Shown: piece by piece, positions 26,494 through 35,414 of the stretch | Position numbering within the stretch: the stretch's first letter is position 1 | Layout: each line of letters opens with the position of its first letter | NCBI GenBank assembly: GCA_016721185.1 | Contig: JADKIP010000014.1 | Location: 248,001 to 312,000, forward strand | DNA from: Candidatus Dechloromonas phosphorivorans | GTDB lineage: Bacteria; Pseudomonadota; Gammaproteobacteria; Burkholderiales; Rhodocyclaceae | Direction of reading: 5' to 3' | Length of the DNA stretch: 64,000 nt | The notes under the pieces: generated by a model | What the model saw: only the letters and a program-made list of their open reading frames with translations | The model's database searches: none | What the model was told of the DNA's origin: nothing | Translations under genes and position numbers: made by a program

Positions 26494-27756
26494 ATGACGC
26501 CGCGCGAAATTCTTCGCCGTCTGTTCGATGCCGCGATTGCCGCAGCGGACCCCGCCTTGTGCGTACCCGCCAATTTACCGAAAGACGACGGTGGGCGCCT
26601 GATCGTGATTGGTGCCGGCAAGGCCTCGGCGGCAATGGCACGGGCGGTTGAACAGCAATGGTCCGGCCGGCTCGATGGTCTGGTCGTGACGCGCTACGGC
26701 CACGGCGTGCCGTGCGAACGCATCGAAATTGTCGAAGCTGCCCATCCGGTGCCGGATGCGGCGGGCGAATCGGCCGCCCTGCGTATGCTGGCCAAGGTGC
26801 AGAACCTGAACGAAAACGACCGCGTGCTGGCACTGATTTCCGGCGGCGGTTCAGCCTTGCTGGCGGCACCGGCCGCTGGGGTGAGCCTGGCGGAAAAGCG
26901 TGCGATCACCGCCGCTCTGCTCAAATCCGGGGCCAGCATCAGTGAGATCAACTGCGTGCGCAAACATCTCTCGGCCATCAAGGGCGGCCGATTGGCGGCC
27001 GCCGCCTGGCCGGCTTCAGTGCTGACGCTGGCGATTTCCGATGTGCCGGGCGACGATCCGGCGGTGATCGCCTCCGGCCCGACCGTGGCTGATCCGACGA
27101 CTGCGGTCGACGCGCTAAAAGTGCTCGATTTTTACGGCATCGCCATTCCGCTTTCCTTGCGGGCACGCCTTGAATCCGGCGCACTTGAGACGCCGAAGCC
27201 GGGCGACCCGCGTCTGGTGCACACCGAATTCCGCCTGATCGCCAGTCCCCGGCAAATGCTCGAAGCCGCCGCCAACGCAGCGTGGCAACTCGGCATCACG
27301 CCGCTGATTCTGGGCGATGCCATCGAAGGCGAGGCACGCGAAGTCGGCAAGGCGCTGGCCGGTATGGCGCTCTCCTGCGGTCGACACGAATTTCCGGCCA
27401 AAAAGCCTTGCGTCCTGCTTTCGGGCGGCGAGACCACAGTGACTTTGAAGGGCGAGGGCCGAGGCGGCCGTAATACTGAATTCCTGCTCGGGCTGGCGTT
27501 GGCGCTTGATGGTGCGACGGGGATTCACGCGCTGGCCGCCGATACGGATGGCATCGATGGCTCCGAAGATAATGCCGGCGCTTTTGTTGGCCCGGATACA
27601 CTGCAAAAAGCGCGGGAAATCGGTCTCGATATCCGTGCCCATCTTGCCAAGAATGACGCTTGGGGCTATTTCTCGGCACTCGATGATTTGCTGGTCACCG
27701 GCCCGACGCGGACCAACGTCAATGACTTTCGCGCCATCCTCGTGGGAATAGAATGA
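26494..27756 (+). CDS. ttuD: Glycerate 2-kinase (MOFRL family)
   Basis: 420 residues from the ATG at 26494, which has AAAGGGGAGGG just upstream. N-terminal GckA/TtuD domain with VIGAGKASAAMARAVE and LISGGGSALLAAPA, and a C-terminal MOFRL domain (GRGGRNTEFLLGLAL, DTDGIDGSEDNAGAF). It phosphorylates D-glycerate to 2-phosphoglycerate, feeding glyoxylate carbon into glycolysis. It overlaps glcD by 4 bases (ATGA). Confidence 0.9.
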   Translation: MTPREILRRLFDAAIAAADPALCVPANLPKDDGGRLIVIGAGKASAAMARAVEQQWSGRLDGLVVTRYGHGVPCERIEIVEAAHPVPDAAGESAALRMLAKVQNLNENDRVLALISGGGSALLAAPAAGVSLAEKRAITAALLKSGASISEINCVRKHLSAIKGGRLAAAAWPASVLTLAISDVPGDDPAVIASGPTVADPTTAVDALKVLDFYGIAIPLSLRARLESGALETPKPGDPRLVHTEFRLIASPRQMLEAAANAAWQLGITPLILGDAIEGEAREVGKALAGMALSCGRHEFPAKKPCVLLSGGETTVTLKGEGRGGRNTEFLLGLALALDGATGIHALAADTDGIDGSEDNAGAFVGPDTLQKAREIGLDIRAHLAKNDAWGYFSALDDLLVTGPTRTNVNDFRAILVGIE

Positions 27757-29246
27757 ATACCATCATGCTGACCACTGAACCCACTTTCCAGACCGACCGC
27801 CATGCATTGGCTGTCCGCCTGAAACTCATTTTGCCGGCGCACTGCCTGCTGCTCGACGAAGAGGATTTGCGCCCCTACGAGTGCGATGGCCTGACGGCCT
27901 ACCGGGAACTGCCGATGGCCGTTTGCCTGCCCGAAAACGAAGGGCAGGTGGTCGACATCTTGCGCGCTTGTCACCAGCTCGGCGTGCCGGTGGTGGCGCG
28001 GGGTGCCGGCACCGGGCTTTCCGGTGGCGCGATGCCGCATGCGCAGGGCGTGGTCTTGTCGCTGGCCCGATTTAACAAGATTTTGCGGGTTGACCGTGAG
28101 GCTCGCCTCGCCGTTGTCCAGCCCGGTGTCCGTAATCTGGCGGTATCGGAAGCTGCCGCCCCGTTCGGCCTCTATTACGCGCCCGATCCCTCGTCGCAGA
28201 TTGCCTGCACGCTGGGCGGCAATGTGGCTGAAAACTCGGGTGGCGTGCATTGCCTGAAATACGGGCTGACGGTGCATAACGTGCTGCGCGTACGGGTGGT
28301 CAGCATCGAAGGGGAAGTTTTTGAGATTGGTTCGGAAGCACCGGATGCGCCCGGATACGACCTGCTGGCGCTGATGATCGGTTCCGAAGGCATGCTCGGT
28401 GTGGTGACCGAAGTCACCGTAAAACTGGTCCCGAAACCGGAGTTGGCGCAAGTCGTCATGGCCTCGTTCGCCGATGTCAGCAAGGCGGGCGATGCAGTGG
28501 CGGCCATCATCGCCGCCGGCATTATTCCGGCCGGGCTTGAAATGATGGACAAGGCGGCGACGGCGGCGGTCGAGCCTTACGTCAAGGCCGGTTACGACCT
28601 CAACGCGGCGGCGATCCTGCTCTGCGAATCGGATGGCACCCCGGAAGAAGTGGCCGAGGAAATCGCCCGGGTGACCGAGGTGTTGACCGCTGCCGGGGCG
28701 AGCGATCTGCGCGTTTCGCAGTCGGAGGCCGAGCGCCTGCGTTTCTGGGCCGGGCGCAAGGCGGCTTTTCCGGCGGTCGGCCGCATCACGCCGGATTATT
28801 ACTGCATGGACGGCACGATTCCGCGCAAAAGGCTGGCCGAAATGCTGGCGGCGATCAGCGAAATGGAAAAGAAATACAGCCTGCGCTGCGCCAACGTCTT
28901 TCACGCCGGCGACGGCAATCTGCATCCGCTGATCATGTACGACACTGGCAAGCCCGGTGAATGGGCGCGGGCTGAAGCCTTTGGCGCCGAAATACTGGAA
29001 TTGTCGGTAGCGCTCGGCGGCTCGATTACCGGTGAGCACGGGGTCGGTATCGAGAAAATCAATCAGATGTGCGTCCAGTACAAAACGCCGGAACTGGCAG
29101 CTTTTCACCGGATCAAGGCAGCTTTCGACGATCGAGGTTTACTCAACCCCGGCAAGGCGGTTCCCAGTCTGCATCGCTGCGCTGAATACGGCCGGATGCA
29201 TGTTCATCACGGCGACACCAAATTTCCCGAACTGGAGCGCTTTTGA
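27753..29246 (+). CDS. glcD: Glycolate oxidase subunit GlcD (FAD-linked)
   Basis: 497 residues. An FAD-binding PCMH domain (PVVARGAGTGLSGGAMPHAQ, then QIACTLGGNVAENSGGVHCL) and a C-terminal FAD-oxidase domain ending GSITGEHGVGIEKINQM with the conserved HGVG. It oxidises glycolate to glyoxylate together with GlcE and GlcF. Coupled to the kinase gene by ATGA and to glcE by TGATG. Confidence 0.93.
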   Translation: MNTIMLTTEPTFQTDRHALAVRLKLILPAHCLLLDEEDLRPYECDGLTAYRELPMAVCLPENEGQVVDILRACHQLGVPVVARGAGTGLSGGAMPHAQGVVLSLARFNKILRVDREARLAVVQPGVRNLAVSEAAAPFGLYYAPDPSSQIACTLGGNVAENSGGVHCLKYGLTVHNVLRVRVVSIEGEVFEIGSEAPDAPGYDLLALMIGSEGMLGVVTEVTVKLVPKPELAQVVMASFADVSKAGDAVAAIIAAGIIPAGLEMMDKAATAAVEPYVKAGYDLNAAAILLCESDGTPEEVAEEIARVTEVLTAAGASDLRVSQSEAERLRFWAGRKAAFPAVGRITPDYYCMDGTIPRKRLAEMLAAISEMEKKYSLRCANVFHAGDGNLHPLIMYDTGKPGEWARAEAFGAEILELSVALGGSITGEHGVGIEKINQMCVQYKTPELAAFHRIKAAFDDRGLLNPGKAVPSLHRCAEYGRMHVHHGDTKFPELERF

Positions 29247-30356
29247 TGCGACTCGACGATCTCGTGAGCGCCATCCAGGCGGCGCACGCCAGCCAGACGC
29301 AACTGCGCATTCGCGGCGCCGGCAGCAAGGATTTCTACGGCGGCATGCTGGCGGGCGAGGTGCTTGATGTCGCCGGCTACCGCGGCATCCTTGCTTATGA
29401 GCCGACTGAACTCTACGTCACGGCAAAGTGCGGCACCCCGTTGGCCGAGCTGGAGGCGGTGCTGGCTGAAAAAGGCCAGATGCTGGCTTTCGAGCCGCCA
29501 CAATTTTTCGGCGCTAGTGTTGGCTCCGCTGGCGCTACGGTCGGCGGCTGCGTTGCTGCGGGTCTGGCCGGGCCGCGACGGCAACAGGCCGGGGCGGTGC
29601 GGGATTTTGTCCTCGGCGTAAAGCTGATCGACGGTACGGGGCAGGTGCTTGATTTTGGCGGTCAGGTCATGAAAAACGTCGCCGGTTACGATGTCTCGCG
29701 CCTGCTCGCCGGCAGCCTCGGGACGCTCGGCCTGCTGGCGGAGGTGACGCTGAAAGTCTTGCCGAAACCGCTGGCCGAACAGACGCTGGTTTTTGCCATG
29801 AGCGAAGTCGAAGCGATTGCCCGGCTTAACGAATGGGGCGGCCAGCCCTTGCCGATTTCGGCGTCCTTCTGGCACGACGGCCAGCTCTGGCTGCGCCTGG
29901 CCGGTGCCCGCGCCGCCGTTGCGGCGGCGTGCAGCAAACTGGGCGGGGAAAGCGATGACGCTGGAAACAACGGCTGGTGCTGCGGTCAACGCCCAAAAAC
30001 ACTGGATTTCAATGCGTGAGCAAACCCACCCGGCCTTTGCCGGCGACATTCTCTGGCGGCTCGCCTTGCCCACCAACGCCAAGCCGCCGGGGCTGGATGG
30101 CCTGCGCGCCATCGAGTGGGGCGGCGCCCTGCGCTGGTATGCCGGCGAAGCCAGTGAAATTCGCGATGCTGTCCGTGGAGCAGCGGCCCGGGCTGGTGGC
30201 CACGCCGTGCTTTACCGGGCACCGGAATCGCTGCGCTGTCTGGAAGGTGCCTTCGCTCCCTTGTCGCCAGCGCTGCTTGCCCTGCATCGGCGCCTCAAGA
30301 AATCCTTTGATCCCAAAGGCATCCTCAACCCCGGTCGCCTCTACGCGGAATTTTGA
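29246..30356 (+). pseudogene. glcE: Glycolate oxidase subunit GlcE, frameshifted
   Basis: A second FAD-binding subunit related to GlcD (QLRIRGAGSKDFYGG, VGGCVAAGLAGPRRQQ, LDFGGQVMKNVAGYDVSRL). The frame is lost near 29953 at GGGGAAAG and ends at 30019. The other frame carries the expected C-terminal half (REQTHPAFAGDILWRLALP, then FDPKGILNPGRLYAEF) to 30356. Removing one A restores LGGEAMTLE and a protein of about 369 residues, the normal length. The intact flanking glcD and glcF make a consensus error quite possible. Confidence 0.87.
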
Positions 30357-30369
30357 GAAAGCTCAGCTG

Positions 30370-31611
30370 ATGGATACCCGACTCGCCGATTTCATCCGCG
30401 ACACCCGCGCCGGCAAGGAAGCCGAAGAGATTCTGCGCAGCTGCGTGCACTGCGGTTTTTGCACCGCAACCTGTCCCACTTACCAGTTGCTGGGCGACGA
30501 ACTGGACGGGCCGCGGGGCCGCATCTACCTGATCAAACAAGTGCTCGAAGGCAAGCCGGTGACCGAAAAGACCCGCCTGCACCTCGACCGTTGCCTGACT
30601 TGCCGCGCCTGTGAAACAACCTGTCCTTCCGGCGTCAAATACACCCGCTTGCTGGATATTGGCCGGCAGGTTGTTGAGGAAAAGCTGCCGCGCCGAGCCG
30701 GTGCCGCATTCACGCGAAAGCTGCTGCGCGAGGTCTTGCCGCGTCCCGGTATTTTCGGGCCGGCGGTAAAGTTGGGCCAGGTTTTGCGTCCTCTACTGCC
30801 CTCGGCACTGGCCGACCGATTGCCGGCCCTGAGCCAAAGTGAAGCCAAGCCGTGGCCCGCCAAGGCCATGCATGAACGGCGCATGTTGACACTCGCCGGC
30901 TGCGTGCAGCCGGTGCTCGCCCCGAATATCAACGCTGCTACTGCCCGTGTTTTTGACAAACTCGGTATCGCTCTTTTTGAGGAGGCCAAGGCCGGCTGTT
31001 GCGGTGCCGTTCGCTTCCATCTGAATGACCAGTCAGCGGCCCGCGACGACATGCGGCGCAATATCGACGCTTGGTGGCCGCACATTGACGGTGGTGGTAT
31101 TGAAGCCATCGTCGTCACCGCCTCCGGTTGCGGCGTGCAGGTCCGCGATTATGGCCATGCGTTGGCCGATGATGCGGTCTACGCTGAAAAAGCGGCAAAA
31201 GTGAGCGATCTGTGCCGTGATCCTGCCGAAATCATCGCCGACGAACGTCAGCGCATACTGGATATGCTGGCCAAATCGCGGGTTGACCGCGGCAAACTGG
31301 CCTTCCACTCGCCTTGCACGTTGCAGCATGGCCTGAAAATTCGTGGCATTATTGAAGATTTTTTGAGTTCTGCTGGTTATATAATTTCACCTTCGGCAGA
31401 CGCCCATCTGTGCTGCGGCTCCGCCGGAACATATTCTGTTTTGCAGCCCGAATTGTCGGGGCGATTGCGAGACAACAAGCTGGCAGCCTTGAGCGCCGCC
31501 GCACCACGCATGATCGCGACAGCCAATATTGGCTGCCTGACGCATCTGCAGGCTGGCAGTGTGTTGCCGGTCAGGCACTGGATCGAATTGATTGACGAGG
31601 CTTTGGCATGA
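30370..31611 (+). CDS. glcF: Glycolate oxidase iron-sulfur subunit GlcF
   Basis: 413 residues from the ATG at 30370. Two [4Fe-4S] motifs (CVHCGFCTATCPTY and CLTCRACETTCPSG), then two CCG domains (AGCCGAVRFHL and DAHLCCGSAGTYSVLQPEL). It passes electrons from GlcDE to the membrane quinone pool. Its last bases overlap the HDOD gene (ATGA). Confidence 0.93.
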   Translation: MDTRLADFIRDTRAGKEAEEILRSCVHCGFCTATCPTYQLLGDELDGPRGRIYLIKQVLEGKPVTEKTRLHLDRCLTCRACETTCPSGVKYTRLLDIGRQVVEEKLPRRAGAAFTRKLLREVLPRPGIFGPAVKLGQVLRPLLPSALADRLPALSQSEAKPWPAKAMHERRMLTLAGCVQPVLAPNINAATARVFDKLGIALFEEAKAGCCGAVRFHLNDQSAARDDMRRNIDAWWPHIDGGGIEAIVVTASGCGVQVRDYGHALADDAVYAEKAAKVSDLCRDPAEIIADERQRILDMLAKSRVDRGKLAFHSPCTLQHGLKIRGIIEDFLSSAGYIISPSADAHLCCGSAGTYSVLQPELSGRLRDNKLAALSAAAPRMIATANIGCLTHLQAGSVLPVRHWIELIDEALA

Positions 31612-32495
31612 GTAGCGGTAATTCTGTTTTTGAAATAACCCAGTCGTTAGGCGATGAAGATGCCAGCCGTATCAAGCGGCTACTTGAAAATGGCATCAAG
31701 ATTCCTGCCCAACCCAGGGTGCTGGATGAACTGCGCAAACTAACGGCGCGCAAGGAACTGGATGTCCGGGCGCTGGCCAAGGTGATCAATCAGGATCCCG
31801 GGCTGACCGCCTTGCTCTTCAAGGTGGTCGGCAACCGGGCTTACCGCCAGCACCAACCGTTTGATTCGGTGGAGCAGATTCTGCACGCGGTCGGCGTGCG
31901 CCAAACCTTCAACCTGGTCCAGGCTATTTCGTTGATCAGCATGGGCGATGTGCACAAAAACCGGGTGGTTTATGAAACCTTCTGGGCGCGTTCGCAGGAG
32001 ATCGCTCAACTGGCCATGCTGATCGCCGATGAGCGGATCGCTGTCTGCAATCTTTTCCCCGATCAGGCCTACCTTGCCGGCATGTTCCACGACTGCGGCG
32101 TGTTGCTGCTGATGCAGCGTTTCCCGACTTACTGTGCCGAAATGAAGTTAGGCATTGCCGGGCAGTGGATTAATCTGCTCGAAGAGGACAGGAAATTCAA
32201 TGCCGATCATTGCGTCGTCGGCTATCTCGTTGCCCGTCACTGGCATTTGCCGGCCTATATTTGTGACGCCATTCGCTACCACCACGCCATTGGCGAACTA
32301 GGCGACCACGATGCGCGCAGCATGGTCGCCATATTGCAGCTTGCGATTGAAATTTATTATCGCGGCCAGCGTGTGCCGAATCCGGAATGGGATCAGATCA
32401 AGGATGATGTCCTGGCCGAACTTGGGCTTTCCGAAGATGGTTTTCCGGAGTTCGTCGATATTATCTTTGAACGCTTTCATGACGATACGCCGTAG
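31608..32495 (+). CDS. HDOD-domain signalling protein
   Basis: 295 residues. A single HDOD domain (about residues 25-225): IPAQPRVLDELRKLTARKEL, VRALAKVINQDPGLTALLFK and AYLAGMFHDCGVLLLMQRFP. HDOD is an HD-like fold usually without full metal ligands, found in regulatory proteins. It is coupled to glcF by ATGA, perhaps only by chance of position. Specific role unknown. Confidence 0.85.
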   Translation: MSSGNSVFEITQSLGDEDASRIKRLLENGIKIPAQPRVLDELRKLTARKELDVRALAKVINQDPGLTALLFKVVGNRAYRQHQPFDSVEQILHAVGVRQTFNLVQAISLISMGDVHKNRVVYETFWARSQEIAQLAMLIADERIAVCNLFPDQAYLAGMFHDCGVLLLMQRFPTYCAEMKLGIAGQWINLLEEDRKFNADHCVVGYLVARHWHLPAYICDAIRYHHAIGELGDHDARSMVAILQLAIEIYYRGQRVPNPEWDQIKDDVLAELGLSEDGFPEFVDIIFERFHDDTP

Positions 32496-32584
32496 CCAAA
32501 CCCTGTGCTGCTGCGGGTTTTGCCACAGTGTTGCTGGCGAGGCTGTTCTTTCGTGATAATCTTTCCCTCTCAAAAGGGGGATGG

Positions 32585-33382
32585 ATGCCGATAACAGTTG
32601 ATGCCTGCGCGGCGCAGCACCAGGGGGATCGCAAGGAACAGCAGGATCGCGTCGCGATTTTCCCGCATGCTCGGCGAAAAGGCGTTGCGCTCGCCGTCGT
32701 CGCCGATGGCATGGGTGGCCACACCGGTGGCGCACTGGCCGCAGCCCAGGTTATTCACACGACAAAAAACAATCTTGATCATTTCGCCCCGGCCGATGAG
32801 AGCGCCAAGTGCCTGCTCGAAAACAGCTTGCGGGAAGCGCATACGATGATCAAGGCGTCGCGCTTCATGAACGAAAAAGACCCGCACAGCACGGCCGTCA
32901 TGTTGCTGCTGCTGCCCGGTCGAGTCGCCTGGGCGCACTGCGGCGACAGTCGTCTTTATCGCTTTCGCGGCAAGGAATTGCTTGGGCGAACAGTTGATCA
33001 CTCGTATGTGGAACACCTGATTGCCAGCGGTCGTATTACCGCTGAACAGGCAACGACCCATCCGAATCGCAATGTGCTGCTGACGTCGCTCGGTGGGCAG
33101 GACGAACCTAAAATGGACTTTGCCGATACCGATGACCTACTGGCCGGCGATGCCTTTGTGCTCTGCTCGGATGGCTTGTGGGGCTATTTTCAAGATGATG
33201 AACTGGCAACCCTGGTCGCCGAAAATTCAGCCCGCGATGCCTGTGAAATCCTGATCGACAAGGCACGCCAGCGGGGCGAGGGCAATGGCGACAATATTTC
33301 GCTGGCTATCATCAAGTTGGTTGAGGCTTTGGCAGATAAACCGACACCACCAAGCGGTTTTGTGCCACGCAGCAAGAACTGA
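32585..33382 (+). CDS. PP2C-family serine/threonine phosphatase
   Basis: 265 residues from the ATG at 32585 with AAAAGGGGG upstream. PPM motifs with metal-binding Asp residues are all present: AVVADGMGGHTGGALAA, WAHCGDSRLYRFRGKELLGR, FVLCSDGLWGYFQDDEL and GNGDNISLAII. A soluble cytoplasmic enzyme. No partner kinase gene is next to it. It follows the HDOD gene by 89 bases and ends before a bidirectional terminator. Confidence 0.9.
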   Translation: MPITVDACAAQHQGDRKEQQDRVAIFPHARRKGVALAVVADGMGGHTGGALAAAQVIHTTKNNLDHFAPADESAKCLLENSLREAHTMIKASRFMNEKDPHSTAVMLLLLPGRVAWAHCGDSRLYRFRGKELLGRTVDHSYVEHLIASGRITAEQATTHPNRNVLLTSLGGQDEPKMDFADTDDLLAGDAFVLCSDGLWGYFQDDELATLVAENSARDACEILIDKARQRGEGNGDNISLAIIKLVEALADKPTPPSGFVPRSKN

Positions 33383-33431
33383 ATGTTAGTTGTTAGTCGT
33401 TAGTTTTTAGTAGCGAGTAGCCAGCAATAAA

Positions 33432-33456
33432 AAACGGCGCCTTGAAGGCGCCGTTT
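33432..33456. terminator. Bidirectional terminator between PP2C gene and rhlE
   Basis: Perfect 10-bp stem AAACGGCGCC / GGCGCCGTTT with loop TTGAA, flanked by A's on the left and T-rich sequence on the right. It can serve both converging genes. Confidence 0.85.
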
Positions 33457-33479
33457 GCTTTTAGCCACTTTAAAACTGC

Positions 33480-34985
33480 TTACTTGCGGCCAAGGCCACC
33501 CAGCAGTGCGGCAACAACTCGTTTCGGCTTGTGCGGATCAACGACTGCCGGGGCTTTTGGTGAGGTCGGCACTTCGCCATGCGGGCGGTTTTCCTCGTAA
33601 GGTTTGCGGAAGTCGAAACCATCGGCTGCCACCATGTTCGAGCGACGCGGTGTGCGCTGCGCTTGAGCTACTGGCGCTCTCGACGGTGGTGCTTTGGACG
33701 GTGCTGCGGTGGACGCTGCAGGAGGGCGTTTTTTCTTGTTGCCCGGCGGGTATTCATATTCCGCTTCCGGCTCGAAACCGACTACTTCGACCTGCTCAAT
33801 TGGGCGCTTGATCAGTTTTTCGATATCCACCAGATAGCCGACTTCGTGGGCGCTAACCAGCGATATGGCGACCCCGAGTTTGCCGGCTCGACCGGTCCGG
33901 CCGATCCGGTGCACATAGTCTTCCGGGGTATGCGGCAGTTCATAGTTGATTACGTGCGGCAGGTCGTCAATATCCAGGCCACGTGCGGCCACGTCGGTGG
34001 CGATCAGGGCGATTGTTGTACCATTTTTGAAGTCATCGAGCGCTTTGATCCGCTCCAGTTGGCTCTTGTCGCCGTGAATGGCATCGGCCTGGATACCGGC
34101 TCGCTGCAATTCGCGGGTCAGTCGCGAACAGCCTTGCTTGGTGCGCATGAAAACGAGGCACTGGTTGATCTCGTTCGATTTCAGCAGTTTGATCAGCAGG
34201 TTGCGTTTGCCGAACTCGGAAACCGGATGGACGCGGTGGGTGATGTTTTCAGAGACCTGATTGCGCCGGGCAACTTCGATCAGTACCGGCGACTTGAGCA
34301 TGTTGTCGGCCAGGCGCTTGATTTCTTCGGAGAAGGTTGCCGAGAAAAGCAGGCTTTGGCGTTGTTGCGGCAGCATGTTGAGAATGCGCGTGACGTCCGG
34401 GACAAAACCCATGTCGAGCATGCGGTCGGCTTCGTCAAGCACCAGTGCCTGAACCGAGCCGAAGCTGACGCTCTTGTTTTCGACGTGGTCAAGCAGACGA
34501 CCCGGCGTGGCGACGAGGATTTCGACACCTTTTTTCAGTTCGGCGATCTGCGGCCGGATATCAACGCCACCGTAGGCGCACATGGCGCGCAGGTGGGTGT
34601 GCTTGCTGTAGGACTTGACTGACTCGAAGACCTGCAGCGCCAGTTCGCGGGTCGGCGCCAGAATCAGGGCGCGCACCGGATGCTTGGCCGGCGACGGACT
34701 GCTGCTGGCAAAGGGCAGAATGCGTTGCAGGATGGGCAGCGTGAAGGCAGCGGTTTTGCCGGTGCCGGTCTGGGCGCCACCCATGATGTCCTTGCCGCTG
34801 ATAATCAGCGGAATGGCCTGGGCTTGAATGGGCGTGGGTTTGGTGTACCCCTCGTCGAGCACGGCGCGCAGTAGTTCAGGCGCTAGACCGAGGTCGGCAA
34901 AGGTGATTTCGGGGGCGGTATCGGCAGGAATTACTGCCGCCGGGGTGCTGGCTGTGTCGCTAGCTAACGTATTGATTTCAGACAT
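33480..34985 (-). CDS. rhlE: DEAD-box ATP-dependent RNA helicase RhlE
   Basis: 501 residues. Q motif (FADLGLAPELLRAVLDEGY), Walker A AQTGTGKTAAF, DEAD box VLDEADRMLDMGF, SAT motif LLFSATFSEEIKRL and motif VI HRIGRTGRAG. The basic C-terminal tail is rich in Pro/Ala/Arg, as in RhlE proteins that work in ribosome assembly and RNA turnover. It lies downstream of the two-component genes in the same direction. Confidence 0.92.
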   Translation of the reverse strand: MSEINTLASDTASTPAAVIPADTAPEITFADLGLAPELLRAVLDEGYTKPTPIQAQAIPLIISGKDIMGGAQTGTGKTAAFTLPILQRILPFASSSPSPAKHPVRALILAPTRELALQVFESVKSYSKHTHLRAMCAYGGVDIRPQIAELKKGVEILVATPGRLLDHVENKSVSFGSVQALVLDEADRMLDMGFVPDVTRILNMLPQQRQSLLFSATFSEEIKRLADNMLKSPVLIEVARRNQVSENITHRVHPVSEFGKRNLLIKLLKSNEINQCLVFMRTKQGCSRLTRELQRAGIQADAIHGDKSQLERIKALDDFKNGTTIALIATDVAARGLDIDDLPHVINYELPHTPEDYVHRIGRTGRAGKLGVAISLVSAHEVGYLVDIEKLIKRPIEQVEVVGFEPEAEYEYPPGNKKKRPPAASTAAPSKAPPSRAPVAQAQRTPRRSNMVAADGFDFRKPYEENRPHGEVPTSPKAPAVVDPHKPKRVVAALLGGLGRK

Positions 34986-35048
34986 GGGTAACGATTATAC
35001 GCTTTCAGGGCTTGGTGTAACTGAATGTGTCTTCGCGAAAAATCGCTC

Positions 35049-35414
35049 TTAAGCCAAATGGCCGACCAGTTCTTCCAGGCGCTGGCGGTTGATGGGTTTG
35101 ACCAGAATGTCGTCAAAGCCGACAGCGAGAAAGCGCAGGCGATCTTCCGGGAAGGCGTGTGCGGTATAGGCAAGTATGTGCATTTGGCGTTCCGCCTGGC
35201 CTTGGCGCAGCGCTACGCAGGTTTCTTCACCGGAAAGGCCGGGCATGCTGATGTCGAGTAAAACCAGACGGAAGCTATGCTGGGCGGCGAGGGTGAGTGC
35301 CGCTTCGCCACTTTCTGCTTCGCGCACTGTCCAGCCGAGTTTTTTGAGCAGGGCGCCGGCGAGCAGACGATTGGTCGGATGGTCGTCAACGACCAGGGCG
35401 TTTCGATCAGTCAT
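35049..35414 (-). CDS. Single-domain response regulator
   Basis: 121 residues from the ATG at 35414. A receiver domain only: NALVVDDHPTNRLLAGALLK (acidic pocket), LVLLDISMPGLSGEET (phospho-acceptor Asp), LAYTAHA and DILVKPINRQRL (conserved Lys). There is no output domain, so it probably signals by protein contact or phosphorelay. It overlaps the histidine kinase gene by 8 bases and is its obvious partner. Confidence 0.9.
   Translation of the reverse strand: MTDRNALVVDDHPTNRLLAGALLKKLGWTVREAESGEAALTLAAQHSFRLVLLDISMPGLSGEETCVALRQGQAERQMHILAYTAHAFPEDRLRFLAVGFDDILVKPINRQRLEELVGHLA

Noticed and set aside
27666..29108. 480-codon open frame on the minus strand
   Set aside because: It lies opposite glcD; its composition (many His, Arg, Gly) reflects the high-GC third positions of that gene and it shows no domain.
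33579..34622. 347-codon open frame on the plus strand
   Set aside because: Antisense shadow of rhlE, without any recognisable motif.
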